From Gemmatimonadota bacterium (GTDB lineage: Bacteria; Gemmatimonadota; Gemmatimonadetes; Gemmatimonadales; GWC2-71-9): 64,000 bases of DNA. Location: contig JADJAK010000001.1 in assembly GCA_016704275.1 (NCBI GenBank), positions 1 through 64,000 on the forward strand, written 5' to 3'. Shown one piece after another: positions 33,584 to 42,247 of this stretch; within the stretch, counting starts at the first letter, position 1; every line of letters begins with the position of its first letter. The notes below the pieces were generated by a model. It saw only the letters and a program-made list of their open reading frames with translations, was not told the origin of the DNA and searched no databases. A program made the position numbers and the translations under genes.

Positions 33584-33982
33584 CTAGGCCTCGCTGCGCG
33601 ACACCCGCCACACCGCCCAGATCAGCACCAACTGCAGGGGAAGGCGCAGCCAGAGCAGCACGATCTCCCGCGATGGGGCACCGCGCGCCTGATAGTTCAA
33701 CAGCATCTGCACGTTGGCCGGCAGGATCATGATCAACATCACGATCAGCCCGATCCCCGCAGCGCGGCGCCACCTCGGCAGCAAGAGCCCGACGCCGCCG
33801 GCGAGTTCCGCAATTCCGCTGATCTGCACCAGCAACGCGTGGGCCGGTAGCCAGGGCGGCATGATGGCCAGGTACGGCTCAGGCTTGAGGAAGTGCAGCA
33901 CACCGGCCGCGATGAAGCCGAAGGCGAGCAGGGTGCGCACGACACGCCGCAACAGCAGAGGATGGCGAGTGGGCACGCTCAC
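33584..33982 (-). CDS. DoxX-like membrane protein
   Basis: 132 residues with four membrane helices and the DoxX pattern: LLAFGFIAAGVLHFLKPEPYLAIMP, then LVQISGIAELAGGVGLLLPRWRRAAGIGLIVMLI, and a last helix LVLIWAVWRVS. DoxX proteins are inner-membrane subunits linked to redox chemistry, but many are uncharacterised. The start overlaps the stop of the MutS-like gene (ATGA). Confidence 0.82.
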   Translation of the reverse strand: MSVPTRHPLLLRRVVRTLLAFGFIAAGVLHFLKPEPYLAIMPPWLPAHALLVQISGIAELAGGVGLLLPRWRRAAGIGLIVMLIMILPANVQMLLNYQARGAPSREIVLLWLRLPLQLVLIWAVWRVSRSEA

Positions 33983-35679
33983 CCCCCACTCTGCTGGCGC
34001 GGCGCACGCGCGGTCCCGCGATCCAACTCCTCGGCCCGTGCCCGCGCTGCGGCCACCACCGCCGCCGGTGCGCCCGTCGCCTCCAACAGTGCGATCGCCG
34101 TGCGCGTGCTCGCGGGCCCTTCGTGGCGGTGATAGTCGAAGGAGAGTCCCTCCGGCCCGATTGTCTCGCGGAAGTGGAACGGTGCGTAACGGTCCGCCAG
34201 CATCGACACCAGTTCACCGTCGTGGGTGGCAACGATTACCGCGTGTGGGGATGCGCCGGCATGCGCCGTGAGCAACGCCCGCAACACCGCCTCCCCCGCC
34301 GCGAGACGCTCGATCGTGTTGGTGCCCCGAAGCAGTTCATCGAGCAGGAAGAGCGTCGCCTGCCGAGCATTCGCATCCTGCAGCATCGTCACCACCCCAT
34401 CGGCCTCGACCTGGTAGTAGCTCTTCCCGGCTGCGAGGTCGTCGTTGCGTCCAATCAATGACCGCACCCGGAACAGCTCGCCCTGCCACGCGTCCGCGGG
34501 GCAACTGTTCAGCGCACGCGAGAGGACGGCGGCGATGCCGACGGTCCGGAGGTAGGTGCTTTTCCCCGACATGTTGGCGCCGGTGATGATCGCGCCGTGC
34601 CCGGGCGCCAGCGTCACGTCATTGGTCACCGGCTCTGCAATGAGCGGATGCCACATCCGCGTCACCGTCGTCGCGCCGGCTCGCACCACCGGCACGCACC
34701 AGTCGCGCGGCTCGGCCCGGAGCGAGGCCACGGTGAGGGCCACGTCCACGTCGCCGATCCACGACGCCACGCGCGCGAGCACGGGTCCGAGTCGGCGCAG
34801 GTGCTGCGCCCCGAGAAAGAGGGCGTTGGCGTCGAGGATGAAGAGGAGGTTGAAGTACTCCCAGATCGCGGTGAGAATCTCCCCGCTCGCCACCGCGTCG
34901 CGGCTCACCCATCGGGAGATGCGCTTCAGCGGGCGGAGATCCGCCACGTCGGTGGCGATCCGACCCTTCCCCAGGTCGCGCAGTGCCTCGATCTCCAGCA
35001 GGCGCTCGGCACTCCCGATCATCGGTCCGATCTGGCGCATCGGTGCAAGCAGCCCCGGCATCTGCCACGCGGTCGCCATGCGCACGATCAGGTTGATCAC
35101 GACCAGAGCCAGCGTGAGCAGCACGATCTTCGGGACGAAGGCGATCGCGATCAGGCTGCCGAGCATGGTGATCGCGAGCAGCGGGAAGGCCCAGTACCAC
35201 CAACGGACCACGATCAATTCGGGCCGCGTGAGGACCCAGAGTCCGTAGCCCAGGTGACGACCGGCGCCGCTCAGCTGGCTGCCGACCGCCTCGCGGAGCG
35301 CGGCATTGCTGCCGAACTCCTGCACGAGCGGTTCAAGGGCCGGCGTTGCGTGCCACGGCGCACCACTGCGCAGGCGCCAATACAGCCGCTGACGGCCGAG
35401 GCCGGTGTGCGTCCGGTCGAGCGTCGCGAGGACGCGATCGAGATCGAGGTCGGCCCAGGTGCGGTCGTCGATTTCGTCGCCGTCGGGCGGCACGTGCCGC
35501 AGTTCGCGCCACGCCTCTGCCACGCCATCGTCGTCGAGCGTGCTGATCGGGCCGACCCGGCCCCACGCCGCGCGCAATCGGGCGAGCAATTTCTCGCGGT
35601 GGTGCCGCTGAAAGAGCCAGGCGACGATCGGCATGAGCACGGCGATCGCCAGGAGCCACGGCAACGGAGGGAAGGTCAC
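33979..35679 (-). CDS. membrane-anchored MutS-type ATPase
   Basis: 566 residues. The N-terminus is a hydrophobic helix (LPWLLAIAVLMPIVAWLFQ), and two further helices lie near residues 150-200 (WYWAFPLLAITMLGSLIAIAF; IVLLTLALVVINLIV). The C-terminal domain is a MutS domain V ATPase: Walker A ITGANMSGKSTYLRTVG and Walker B LFLLDELLRGTNTIERLAAGE. No mismatch-binding domain is present. Such short MutS relatives are common but uncharacterised; the membrane segments argue against ordinary mismatch repair. Coupled to the DoxX gene. Confidence 0.83.
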   Translation of the reverse strand: MTFPPLPWLLAIAVLMPIVAWLFQRHHREKLLARLRAAWGRVGPISTLDDDGVAEAWRELRHVPPDGDEIDDRTWADLDLDRVLATLDRTHTGLGRQRLYWRLRSGAPWHATPALEPLVQEFGSNAALREAVGSQLSGAGRHLGYGLWVLTRPELIVVRWWYWAFPLLAITMLGSLIAIAFVPKIVLLTLALVVINLIVRMATAWQMPGLLAPMRQIGPMIGSAERLLEIEALRDLGKGRIATDVADLRPLKRISRWVSRDAVASGEILTAIWEYFNLLFILDANALFLGAQHLRRLGPVLARVASWIGDVDVALTVASLRAEPRDWCVPVVRAGATTVTRMWHPLIAEPVTNDVTLAPGHGAIITGANMSGKSTYLRTVGIAAVLSRALNSCPADAWQGELFRVRSLIGRNDDLAAGKSYYQVEADGVVTMLQDANARQATLFLLDELLRGTNTIERLAAGEAVLRALLTAHAGASPHAVIVATHDGELVSMLADRYAPFHFRETIGPEGLSFDYHRHEGPASTRTAIALLEATGAPAAVVAAARARAEELDRGTARAPRQQSGG

Positions 35680-35715
35680 GACAACTCGTGGAAGGAGACG
35701 ACCTGCCGATCCGGA

Positions 35716-36273
35716 CTACTGCGACAGCGCGATCCTGAACCGCAGGCTCTCGCCGCCACCCACGACGTTGGGCGGGGAAAATTGTTCCACCAGCACGCCG
35801 CCGTTCACTTCAATGACACGGCGGGAGGCGGCGTTGTCGGTGTTGCAGGTCAGCTCCACGTAGCGCAGCCCGAGCGGCGGCAGGTCGGCGAGGAAGTGGC
35901 GGAGCGCCTTGGTGGCGTAGCCGCGCCCCTGGCGCCAAGGGACCACCGAATAGCCGACGTGGCCGAGGCAGTAGGGCGGCAGCGATTCGCCACCCGGCTG
36001 CCAGCGAAAGGAGATCACGCCGGCGAACGCGCCATCCCAGAGCCAGCGGCGGTAGCCCGGCAGCCGGGGCACCGCGGTGCCATCAGGCAGATGGATCGGT
36101 GGCCCGCTGGCGGTCATGTCGTCCTGTTCCCTCAGGAAACGGGCCGGATCGGCCTCGACCCGCTGCAACTCCTCACCGGCAGCCGCCGGCCGCCGAGTAT
36201 CGGGCGACCAGCCGCGCGCCAGGGCGTCGCGGTAACTGGCAAGATGGTCGGCGGCGGGGACGACGAGGTGCAT
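35716..36273 (-). CDS. GNAT family N-acetyltransferase
   Basis: 185 residues. The acetyl-CoA binding motif is in HVGYSVVPWRQGRGYATKALRHFLADL (R-x-x-G-x-G/A), followed by YVELTCNTDNAASRRVIEVNGGVLVEQF, the hallmark of the RimJ-like branch. The N-terminal part resembles YkkB-type acetyltransferases that act on small amines. Substrate unknown. Confidence 0.83.
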   Translation of the reverse strand: MHLVVPAADHLASYRDALARGWSPDTRRPAAAGEELQRVEADPARFLREQDDMTASGPPIHLPDGTAVPRLPGYRRWLWDGAFAGVISFRWQPGGESLPPYCLGHVGYSVVPWRQGRGYATKALRHFLADLPPLGLRYVELTCNTDNAASRRVIEVNGGVLVEQFSPPNVVGGGESLRFRIALSQ

Positions 36274-36329
36274 GACACCAATATCAACGGGACGCCGGGA
36301 TGCGCGTAGGGCGCGCGGTGGACCGTGGG

Positions 36330-36357
36330 GTAGGGGCGCAGCATGCTGCGCCCCTAC
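36330..36357. repeat. 28-bp perfect palindrome (GTAGGGGCGCAGCA and its reverse complement)
   Basis: A perfect dyad, followed by an extra half copy GCGCCCCTAC at 36358-36367. It sits between divergent genes, just upstream of the fabH promoter box. Confidence 0.8.
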
Positions 36358-36391
36358 GCGCCCCTACAGGCCCCACCGCGCGACGCGGCGC

Positions 36392-36399
36392 TACATTTG
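36392..36399 (+). promoter_or_regulatory. TAnnTTTG box, likely leaderless start of fabH
   Basis: TACATTTG matches the Bacteroidota-type -7 consensus. With the usual distance of 4 nt, the transcript would begin at the A of the ATG at 36403, with no 5' leader or SD. GGCGCTAC(A/C)TTT is shared with the promoter at 49236-49243. Confidence 0.6.
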
Positions 36400-36402
36400 G
36401 GG

Positions 36403-37401
36403 ATGCCCAACACCCGCCTTGTCGCCACCGGCCGCGCCGTCCCCGAGCGCGTCGTCACCAACGACGACCTCAGCAAGCTGATGGACACCACGGACGAATG
36501 GATCCGCCAGCGCACCGGCATCCAGCAGCGTCACTGGGCCGTCGAAGGCGAGTCGGCCACCGGCTTCTCGCTCCTCGCGACCCAGCGCGCCCTCGCCAAG
36601 GCGGGGATGGAGGCCTCGGAGATCGACGCGATCGTCTACGCCACCTCCACCTCCGATCACTTCGCTCCCGGCAACGGCGTCTACCTCCAGAAGGCACTCG
36701 GCATCGGCACGGTGCCGGCGCTCGACATCCGCACCCAGTGCAGCGGCTTTGTCTACGGCCTCTCGATCGCCGATGCCTATATCAAGAGCGGGATGTACCA
36801 GACGGTGCTGGTGGTCGGGTCGGAGCTGCAGAGCACCGGGATGGATGTGACCGACCGGGGCCGCAACACGTCCGTGATCTTCGCCGATGGTGCCGGCGTC
36901 GCGATCGTGCAGGCGTGCGACGAGGCCGCCGGCTCGGAGATTCTCGCGTGGGACCTCCATTCGGAAGGCGAACACGCGGGGCTGCTCTGGGTCGACACGC
37001 CGGGGAGCATCTACCACCCGCGCAACCAGGCCGAGCACATTGCCGAGGGGAAGGGCTTCCTCGACATGGACGGCAAGGAAGTCTTTCGCCATGCCACGAC
37101 GCGGATGCCGGAGTCGATCGGTGCCGTCCTCGAGAAGGGGGGGAAGCGTGCCGAGGAGCTGGCGCTCCTGATTCCGCACCAGGCCAACCTCCGCATCTCC
37201 GAAATGGTCCAGAAGCGCCTGGGGCTCCGCGACGACCAGGTCTACAACAACATCCAGCGCTACGGCAACACCACCAGCGCGACGATTCCGATCGCGCTCG
37301 ACGAGGCGCTGGAGCAGGGGCTCCTGAAGCGCGGCGACCTGCTGGCCATCACGGCGTTCGGGTCGGGCTTCTTGTGGGGGAGTGCGCTGATTCGGTACTA
37401 G
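36403..37401 (+). CDS. fabH: beta-ketoacyl-ACP synthase III
   Basis: 332 residues, full length for KASIII. The catalytic triad is present: Cys113 in IRTQCSGFVYGL, His259 in IPHQANLRI and Asn289 in YGNTTSATIP. The enzyme condenses acetyl-CoA (or a branched starter) with malonyl-ACP to begin fatty acid synthesis in the cytosol. Start placed at MPNTRLVATGRAVPE; the upstream extension would cross the promoter box and palindrome. It is not inside a fab operon here, so it may be an additional or specialised copy. Confidence 0.93.
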   Translation: MPNTRLVATGRAVPERVVTNDDLSKLMDTTDEWIRQRTGIQQRHWAVEGESATGFSLLATQRALAKAGMEASEIDAIVYATSTSDHFAPGNGVYLQKALGIGTVPALDIRTQCSGFVYGLSIADAYIKSGMYQTVLVVGSELQSTGMDVTDRGRNTSVIFADGAGVAIVQACDEAAGSEILAWDLHSEGEHAGLLWVDTPGSIYHPRNQAEHIAEGKGFLDMDGKEVFRHATTRMPESIGAVLEKGGKRAEELALLIPHQANLRISEMVQKRLGLRDDQVYNNIQRYGNTTSATIPIALDEALEQGLLKRGDLLAITAFGSGFLWGSALIRY

Positions 37402-37470
37402 GCCCCCGGACCCTGAATCTTCCCGGGTGCTGTTGCGTACTGAAACAGGTCACCCCCTCAGGAGGGCAGC

Positions 37471-37752
37471 ATGTTCGCAGGAATCTGGAATCTCGTCACC
37501 TTGGCCGTCACCGCCGTCGTCGGCATCGGCCTGTTCGGTTTCGCGCGGGAATACGTCCGCCACCGCCTCCGCTTCGTCGACGCCGTCCGTCACCCGCTGG
37601 CGCCCTGGATGGCCGGGGCGGCCGTCCTCATGATCGGCACCCCGGTCGCCGCCCTGCTGCCGTTCGTCACCGGCTTTACCGCCCTGGTGGCGGGGGCGGC
37701 CGTCGGATTGGGCACCGCCAGCGGCGTCAAGGCGATCCGCTCTGGCGACTGA
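37471..37752 (+). CDS. small membrane protein
   Basis: 93 residues; SD AGGAGG lies 7 bp upstream. Two hydrophobic regions (IWNLVTLAVTAVVGIGLFGF; MAGAAVLMIGTPVAALLPFVTGFTALVAGAAVGLG) flank a basic loop (REYVRHRLRFVDAVRHP). Unknown role; it is next to the PspB-like gene. Confidence 0.65.
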   Translation: MFAGIWNLVTLAVTAVVGIGLFGFAREYVRHRLRFVDAVRHPLAPWMAGAAVLMIGTPVAALLPFVTGFTALVAGAAVGLGTASGVKAIRSGD

Positions 37753-37776
37753 TCCACTCCCGAACCCGGAGCCGAG

Positions 37777-38031
37777 ATGAAGGACCTCATTCCCCTCATG
37801 ATCTTCGCGATCCCGATCATGGGGATCGTCCACTCCATGGTGACGAAGCTCGCCAAGACTCGGCTTGAGGAGGCCAAGCTCCGTGCCGGCGTTCTGGTCG
37901 ATGGCGGGGTCGCCGCCATTGAGGACCTCCGGGCCGAGATGGATCAGCTCCGCGCCGAGCTCAGCGAGGTGCACGAACGGCTCGATTTCGCCGAACGTCT
38001 CCTCGCCAAGGGGACCCCGGCCGCCGAGTAG
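37777..38031 (+). CDS. small membrane protein with coiled coil, PspB-like layout
   Basis: 84 residues: an N-terminal membrane helix (LIPLMIFAIPIMGIVHSMV) followed by a charged helix with heptad Leu residues (IEDLRAEMDQLRAELSEVHERLDFAERLLA). This is the arrangement of PspB, but sequence identity cannot be judged here. Possible envelope-stress component; inference only. Confidence 0.62.
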   Translation: MKDLIPLMIFAIPIMGIVHSMVTKLAKTRLEEAKLRAGVLVDGGVAAIEDLRAEMDQLRAELSEVHERLDFAERLLAKGTPAAE

Positions 38032-38067
38032 CCCAGTGGTTGGATGTCCGACTGTCCAAGTCGGCTT

Positions 38068-38074
38068 TATATTG
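38068..38074 (+). promoter_or_regulatory. TATATTG box before yggX, likely leaderless
   Basis: TATATTG (TAnnTT-G) ends 6 bp before the ATG at 38080, the same geometry as before fabH. No SD is visible in the preceding 15 bases. Confidence 0.5.
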
Positions 38075-38079
38075 CCTGC

Positions 38080-38331
38080 ATGGCAACCATTTCCTGCGTC
38101 CGCTGCGGCACCTCCGGGGAATCCCAGGCCTTCAAGCCCTTCCCCAACGAACTCGGCGAGCGCGTCTACACCACGATCTGCCGGAATTGCTGGGCCGAAT
38201 GGCTCAAGACCCAGCAGCAGCTGATCAACCACTACGCCCTGATTCCCCACCAGCCCAAGGCCAAGGAGTTCCTGCTCCGCAACATGGAGCAGTTCCTCTT
38301 CGGCGAAGGCGCACCGGATTCGCTGCCGTGA
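38080..38331 (+). CDS. yggX: Fe(2+)-trafficking / oxidative damage protection protein YggX
   Basis: 83 residues, the usual length. CVRCGTSGESQAFKPFPNELGERVYTTICRNCWAEWLKTQ carries the CxxC and CxxCW positions and the conserved LG-x-R-x-Y and WLK-x-Q blocks. YggX-type proteins protect Fe-S clusters under oxidative stress and may carry Fe(II). A second, aligned CxxC pair makes this variant look like a small zinc- or iron-binding protein. Start at ATG 38080 is supported by the promoter box. Confidence 0.87.
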   Translation: MATISCVRCGTSGESQAFKPFPNELGERVYTTICRNCWAEWLKTQQQLINHYALIPHQPKAKEFLLRNMEQFLFGEGAPDSLP

Positions 38332-38386
38332 GGTAATTCCTCCTCGGCCGCTGCCGCGACGCGTCCCCCCACCATGGAGCCCCCCC

Positions 38387-38890
38387 ATGACCCACCTCGG
38401 ACCGCGTGAAGGCATCACCACCGGCTTGATCGGCGCCGCAATCGTCGCCGCGTTCTACCTGCTCCTCGACACCATCAACGGCATTCCGCTCCTCACGCCG
38501 AGCATCCTCGGCGAAGTGCTCGTGCTGCGGAGCGGAACGCCCAACCTGACCGCGCCGGTCGGCATGGCCATCGGGATGTACACGGCGGTCCACCTGATCG
38601 CCTTCGCGCTCTTCGGCCTCTTCCTCACGAAGATGGTCCACCTCTCCGAGCGCTCCTCCGTGGCGCGGTACGGCGTGCTGCAGCTCCTCGTGGCCTTTCT
38701 CTTCGCGTTCTACGGCGTGCTGGCCGTGGCCTCCGAGGTGACCCGCGGCCTCTTCCCGCTCTGGGGCGTGCTCGCCGCCAATGTCTGTGCCGCCTTGGCG
38801 ATGGGCGCCTATCTCTGGAATCGTCACCCGGCATTCCGTGCCGCCATCCGCCGCACACCACTCGGAGCGGGCGACAGCGCCGACGCATGA
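38387..38890 (+). CDS. four-helix membrane protein
   Basis: 167 residues; helices ITTGLIGAAIVAAFYLLLDTI, VGMAIGMYTAVHLIAFALFGLFLTKM, LQLLVAFLFAFYGVLAVAS and LWGVLAANVCAALAMGAYLW. Conserved His and polar residues (YTAVHLIAF) within helices could bind a cofactor, but no family was recognised. It stands alone before the sugar acid operon. Confidence 0.65.
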   Translation: MTHLGPREGITTGLIGAAIVAAFYLLLDTINGIPLLTPSILGEVLVLRSGTPNLTAPVGMAIGMYTAVHLIAFALFGLFLTKMVHLSERSSVARYGVLQLLVAFLFAFYGVLAVASEVTRGLFPLWGVLAANVCAALAMGAYLWNRHPAFRAAIRRTPLGAGDSADA

Positions 38891-38953
38891 TCCGGATATA
38901 GCGTCGGACCGCCGGACGGATTAGCATCCGGGCATTCCCCTAGCCGGAAGTCC

Positions 38954-40579
38954 ATGCCCGATCGCGTCCTGCGGGTCCATCCCGACGACAACGTCCTCGT
39001 GGCGCTCGTGCCCCTCGCCGCAGGGGAGCACGTGCGTCATGCGGACGTCGAGCTGGCCCTCACCACGCAGGTCTCCCCCAAGCACAAATTCACCACCGTT
39101 GCACTCGCCGTGGGCGAGCCGATCATCATGTACGGCATCCTCGTGGGGAGGGCGGTCGTTCCGATCGCGGCCGGCGAGGCGATCACCACCAGCAACGTGC
39201 GCCACGCGGCGGCCAGCGTGCACGCCGCCGCGACGCTCCGTCCGTACCATCCGCCCGATGTTGGTGCCTGGCAGCAGCGCACCTTCCTCGGCTATCACCG
39301 CAGCGATGGCCAGGTCGGGACGCGCAATCATTGGCTGGTGATCCCGCTGGTCTTCTGCGAGAATCGCAACGTCAACATGATCCGCCAGGCGTTCGAGGAA
39401 GAGCTCGGCTTTTCCCCGCCCGACATCTACCGCCAGCAGGTCCGCGCGCTGCTGGAACGCCACGGTGAGGGCGGCCGTGGCAACACCCAGGGGCGCGTGC
39501 GCCAATCGGGGCGCGTCTTCGGCAACATCGACGGCATCAAGTTCCTGACGCACTCGGGCGGATGCGGCGGCACGCGCGAGGACTCGCGCAATCTCTGCGG
39601 ACTGCTGGCCGGCTACCTGCACCACCCGAACGTCGCCGGTGCCACGGTGCTCTCGCTCGGCTGTCAGCACGCGCAGGGCGACCTCCTCCGCGAGGAGATC
39701 GCCAAGCGCGCGCCGCACTTCAACAAGCCGCTCTTCTACTTCGAGCAGCAGGGGCAGCGCTCCGAACAGGCGATGCTCACTGCCGCGATCGAGCAGACGT
39801 TCTACGGCCTGGTGGAGGCGGATCAGGTCACCCGATCGCAGGCGCCACTCTCGAAGCTCACCGTCGGCCTCAAGTGCGGTGGCAGCGACGGCTTCTCGGG
39901 GATCACTGCCAACCCGGCCGTGGGCCATGCCGCCGACCTGCTCGCCGCACTCGGCGGCACGACGCTGCTCGCCGAGTTCCCGGAGCTCTGCGGCGTGGAA
40001 CAGGAGCTGATCGACCGCTGCGTCGAGCCGCGCCACGCCGAGCGCTTCCTTCACCTGATGACGGCCTACAACGCGCGCGCGCAGGCGGTCGGCTCGGGCT
40101 TCGACATGAATCCCTCCCCCGGCAACATCAAGGACGGATTGATCACCGATGCGATGAAGTCCGCCGGTGCGGCGCGGAAGGGCGGCAGTTCGCCGGTGAC
40201 CGACGTGCTCGACTATCCCGAGTATGCCACGACGCCCGGGCTCAACTTGCTCTGCACGCCGGGCAACGACGTGGAGGCGACCACGGCGCAGGTCGGCGCG
40301 GGGGCCAACGTGGTGCTCTTCACCACCGGCCTCGGCACCCCCACGGGCAACCCGATCGCCCCGGTGGTCAAGCTCGCCACCAACACGGCGCTGGCCACGC
40401 GGATGGCCGACCTGATCGACATCGACTGTGGTCGCATCCTCTCCGGCGACACCACACTCGCCGGCATGGGCGAGGAAATCCTCGAGTTGATCATCGCCGT
40501 GGCGAGTGGACAGCTGACGCGCGCCGAAGAGCTGGGGCAGGACGACTTCATTCCCTGGAAGCGCGGAGTGTCTCTGTGA
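38954..40579 (+). CDS. UxaA/GarD family sugar-acid dehydratase (fuconate dehydratase candidate)
   Basis: 541 residues, N- and C-terminal UxaA modules fused. N-terminal SAF-like domain (RVLRVHPDDNVLVALVPLAAGEHV, residues 1-90), then the altronate/galactarate dehydratase core: FLGYHRSDGQVGTRNHWLVIP, HSGGCGGTREDSRNL, LGCQHAQGDLL, KCGGSDGFSGITANPAVG. Cys and His residues in CGGT, GCQ and KCGGSD are expected to bind the catalytic Fe(II). First gene of a ten-gene operon in which the usual enolase-type fuconate dehydratase is absent, so it is the likely dehydratase of the pathway. Confidence 0.87.
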   Translation: MPDRVLRVHPDDNVLVALVPLAAGEHVRHADVELALTTQVSPKHKFTTVALAVGEPIIMYGILVGRAVVPIAAGEAITTSNVRHAAASVHAAATLRPYHPPDVGAWQQRTFLGYHRSDGQVGTRNHWLVIPLVFCENRNVNMIRQAFEEELGFSPPDIYRQQVRALLERHGEGGRGNTQGRVRQSGRVFGNIDGIKFLTHSGGCGGTREDSRNLCGLLAGYLHHPNVAGATVLSLGCQHAQGDLLREEIAKRAPHFNKPLFYFEQQGQRSEQAMLTAAIEQTFYGLVEADQVTRSQAPLSKLTVGLKCGGSDGFSGITANPAVGHAADLLAALGGTTLLAEFPELCGVEQELIDRCVEPRHAERFLHLMTAYNARAQAVGSGFDMNPSPGNIKDGLITDAMKSAGAARKGGSSPVTDVLDYPEYATTPGLNLLCTPGNDVEATTAQVGAGANVVLFTTGLGTPTGNPIAPVVKLATNTALATRMADLIDIDCGRILSGDTTLAGMGEEILELIIAVASGQLTRAEELGQDDFIPWKRGVSL

Positions 40580-41361
40580 GTGCGGCGAAATTCCGGCTCG
40601 ACGGCAAGACGGCGGTGGTCACCGGCGCGGGCAGCGGGATCGGTCTCGCGATTGCGCGCACCTTCGCCGACGCCGGGGCGAACGTCCACCTGGTCGACAT
40701 CTCGGCAGAGGCGGTGCAGTCCGCGGCCCACGAGTTGGTCAGCGGTGGGGCGACGGCCTGGGCGCACCCCTGTGACGTCAGCAGTCACGACGATGTGGCG
40801 CGTGTCTTCGCCGACATCCACCGCCGCGGCACGGTGCAGCGGCTGGTGAACTCGGCAGGGGTGGCGCACATCGGCAACCTCGCCAATACCCCCGAGCAGG
40901 ACTTCGACCGTCTCTTCCGGGTGAACGTGAAGGGCAGTTACCTCTGCATGCAGGCCGTGATCGATGGGATGCAGGCGGCAGGCGAGGGCGCCATCGTCAA
41001 CATCGCGTCGGTGGCGGCCACGGTCGGCATCGCCGATCGCTTTGCCTATTCGATGACCAAGGGCGCCGTCGTCTCGATGACGTTGTCGGTCGCCAAGGAC
41101 TATGCCAAGCACGGCGTGCGCTGCAATGCCATTTCGCCGGCGCGGGTGCACACCCCGTTCGTCGATGGCTTCCTGGCCAAGACCTATCCCGGTCGCGAGG
41201 CGGAGATGTTCGCCAAGCTCGCGGCCACGCAGCCGATCGGTCGGATGGGCCGCCCCGAGGAGGTCGCCGACCTGGCGCTCTTTCTCTGCTCGGACGAGGC
41301 GTCGTTCATCACCGGCAGCGACTATCCGCTCGACGGCGGCTTCATCCGCCTCAACAGTTGA
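40576..41361 (+). CDS. SDR oxidoreductase (2-keto-3-deoxy-fuconate dehydrogenase candidate)
   Basis: 261 residues from the GTG at 40576, overlapping the dehydratase stop (GTGA). NAD-binding TGAGSGIG at 16-23, NSAG, and catalytic Ser145 (NIASVAA), Tyr158 and Lys162 (YSMTK) are all present. Position between the dehydratase and the FAH hydrolase fits oxidation of 2-keto-3-deoxy-L-fuconate to the 2,4-diketo acid, as in the Xanthomonas-type pathway. Substrate assignment is by context. Confidence 0.85.
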   Translation: MSAAKFRLDGKTAVVTGAGSGIGLAIARTFADAGANVHLVDISAEAVQSAAHELVSGGATAWAHPCDVSSHDDVARVFADIHRRGTVQRLVNSAGVAHIGNLANTPEQDFDRLFRVNVKGSYLCMQAVIDGMQAAGEGAIVNIASVAATVGIADRFAYSMTKGAVVSMTLSVAKDYAKHGVRCNAISPARVHTPFVDGFLAKTYPGREAEMFAKLAATQPIGRMGRPEEVADLALFLCSDEASFITGSDYPLDGGFIRLNS

Positions 41362-41377
41362 GTCTCGGAGTGCCAGC

Positions 41378-42247
41378 ATGAAGTTGATCCGCGTGGGTCT
41401 TCCGGGCGAGGAACGACCCGGCGTCCTGGCCGCCGATGGCAGCCGCATCGACTGCAGTGCGCTCGGCGAGGATTGGGACGAGCGCTTCTTCGGACACGGC
41501 GGCCTGCCCCGACTCGCCGCATGGCTGGAGACCCATGGCGCCACGGCCCCGCGCTTCGACCCCACCGAGCGCCTCGGATCCTGCGTGGCCCGGCCATCCA
41601 AGATCATCTGCATCGGGATGAACTACCGGCTGCATGCCAAGGAGATCGGTGCGCCGGAGCCGACCGAGCCGATCATCTTCCTCAAGGCCACCACGGCACT
41701 CTGTGGTCCGAATGACGACGTGATGATTCCGCGCGGCTCGCAGAAGACCGACTGGGAGGTGGAGCTCGCTGTCGTGATCGGCAGCACGGCCCGCTATGTG
41801 AGCGAAGTCGACGCCATGTGCCACGTGGCCGGGTTCGCGCTGCACAACGACTACAGCGAGCGCGAGTACCAGATGGAGCGCGGCGGGCAGTGGGTCAAGG
41901 GAAAGAGCTGCGACACCTTCGCGCCGCTCGGCCCCTTCATGGCCACGCGCGACGAGATCGCCGATCCGCACGCCCTGCGCCTCTGGCTCACGGTGAATGG
42001 GGAGACGCTGCAGGACAGCAACACGAACGACCTGATCTTCAACATTCCGACGATCGTCTCGTACCTCTCGCAGTTCATGACGCTGCTGCCTGGTGACGTC
42101 ATCTCGACCGGCACACCCGCCGGCGTCGGCCTCGGCTTCAAGCCGCCGCGCTACCTCAAGCCGGGCGACGTGGTCGAACTTGGCATCGACGGCCTCGGGA
42201 CCTCGAGTCAACGCGCCGTGGCCTACCCCGGGACGCCGAGCGCCTGA
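41378..42247 (+). CDS. fumarylacetoacetate hydrolase family protein (2,4-diketo-3-deoxy-fuconate hydrolase candidate)
   Basis: 289 residues. FAH metal ligands are visible: DWEVELAVVIG (Glu), NDYSEREYQ and the GKSCDTFAPLGPF block, then TGTPAGVGLGFKPPRYLKPGDVVELGIDGLG. Start at ATG 41378 after CGGAG. In fucose and rhamnose diketo-hydrolase pathways this family cleaves the 2,4-diketo-3-deoxy sugar acid into pyruvate and L-lactate. Overlaps the next gene by TGATG. Confidence 0.87.
   Translation: MKLIRVGLPGEERPGVLAADGSRIDCSALGEDWDERFFGHGGLPRLAAWLETHGATAPRFDPTERLGSCVARPSKIICIGMNYRLHAKEIGAPEPTEPIIFLKATTALCGPNDDVMIPRGSQKTDWEVELAVVIGSTARYVSEVDAMCHVAGFALHNDYSEREYQMERGGQWVKGKSCDTFAPLGPFMATRDEIADPHALRLWLTVNGETLQDSNTNDLIFNIPTIVSYLSQFMTLLPGDVISTGTPAGVGLGFKPPRYLKPGDVVELGIDGLGTSSQRAVAYPGTPSA

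Noticed and set aside
36300..37868. Alternative long frame overlapping fabH
   Set aside because: Out of frame with a complete KASIII triad; composition is typical of a GC shadow.
38031..38079. Possible tRNA or small RNA before yggX
   Set aside because: The GTTGGATGTCC / GTCCAAGTCGG stretch does not form a cloverleaf and fits a promoter region better.
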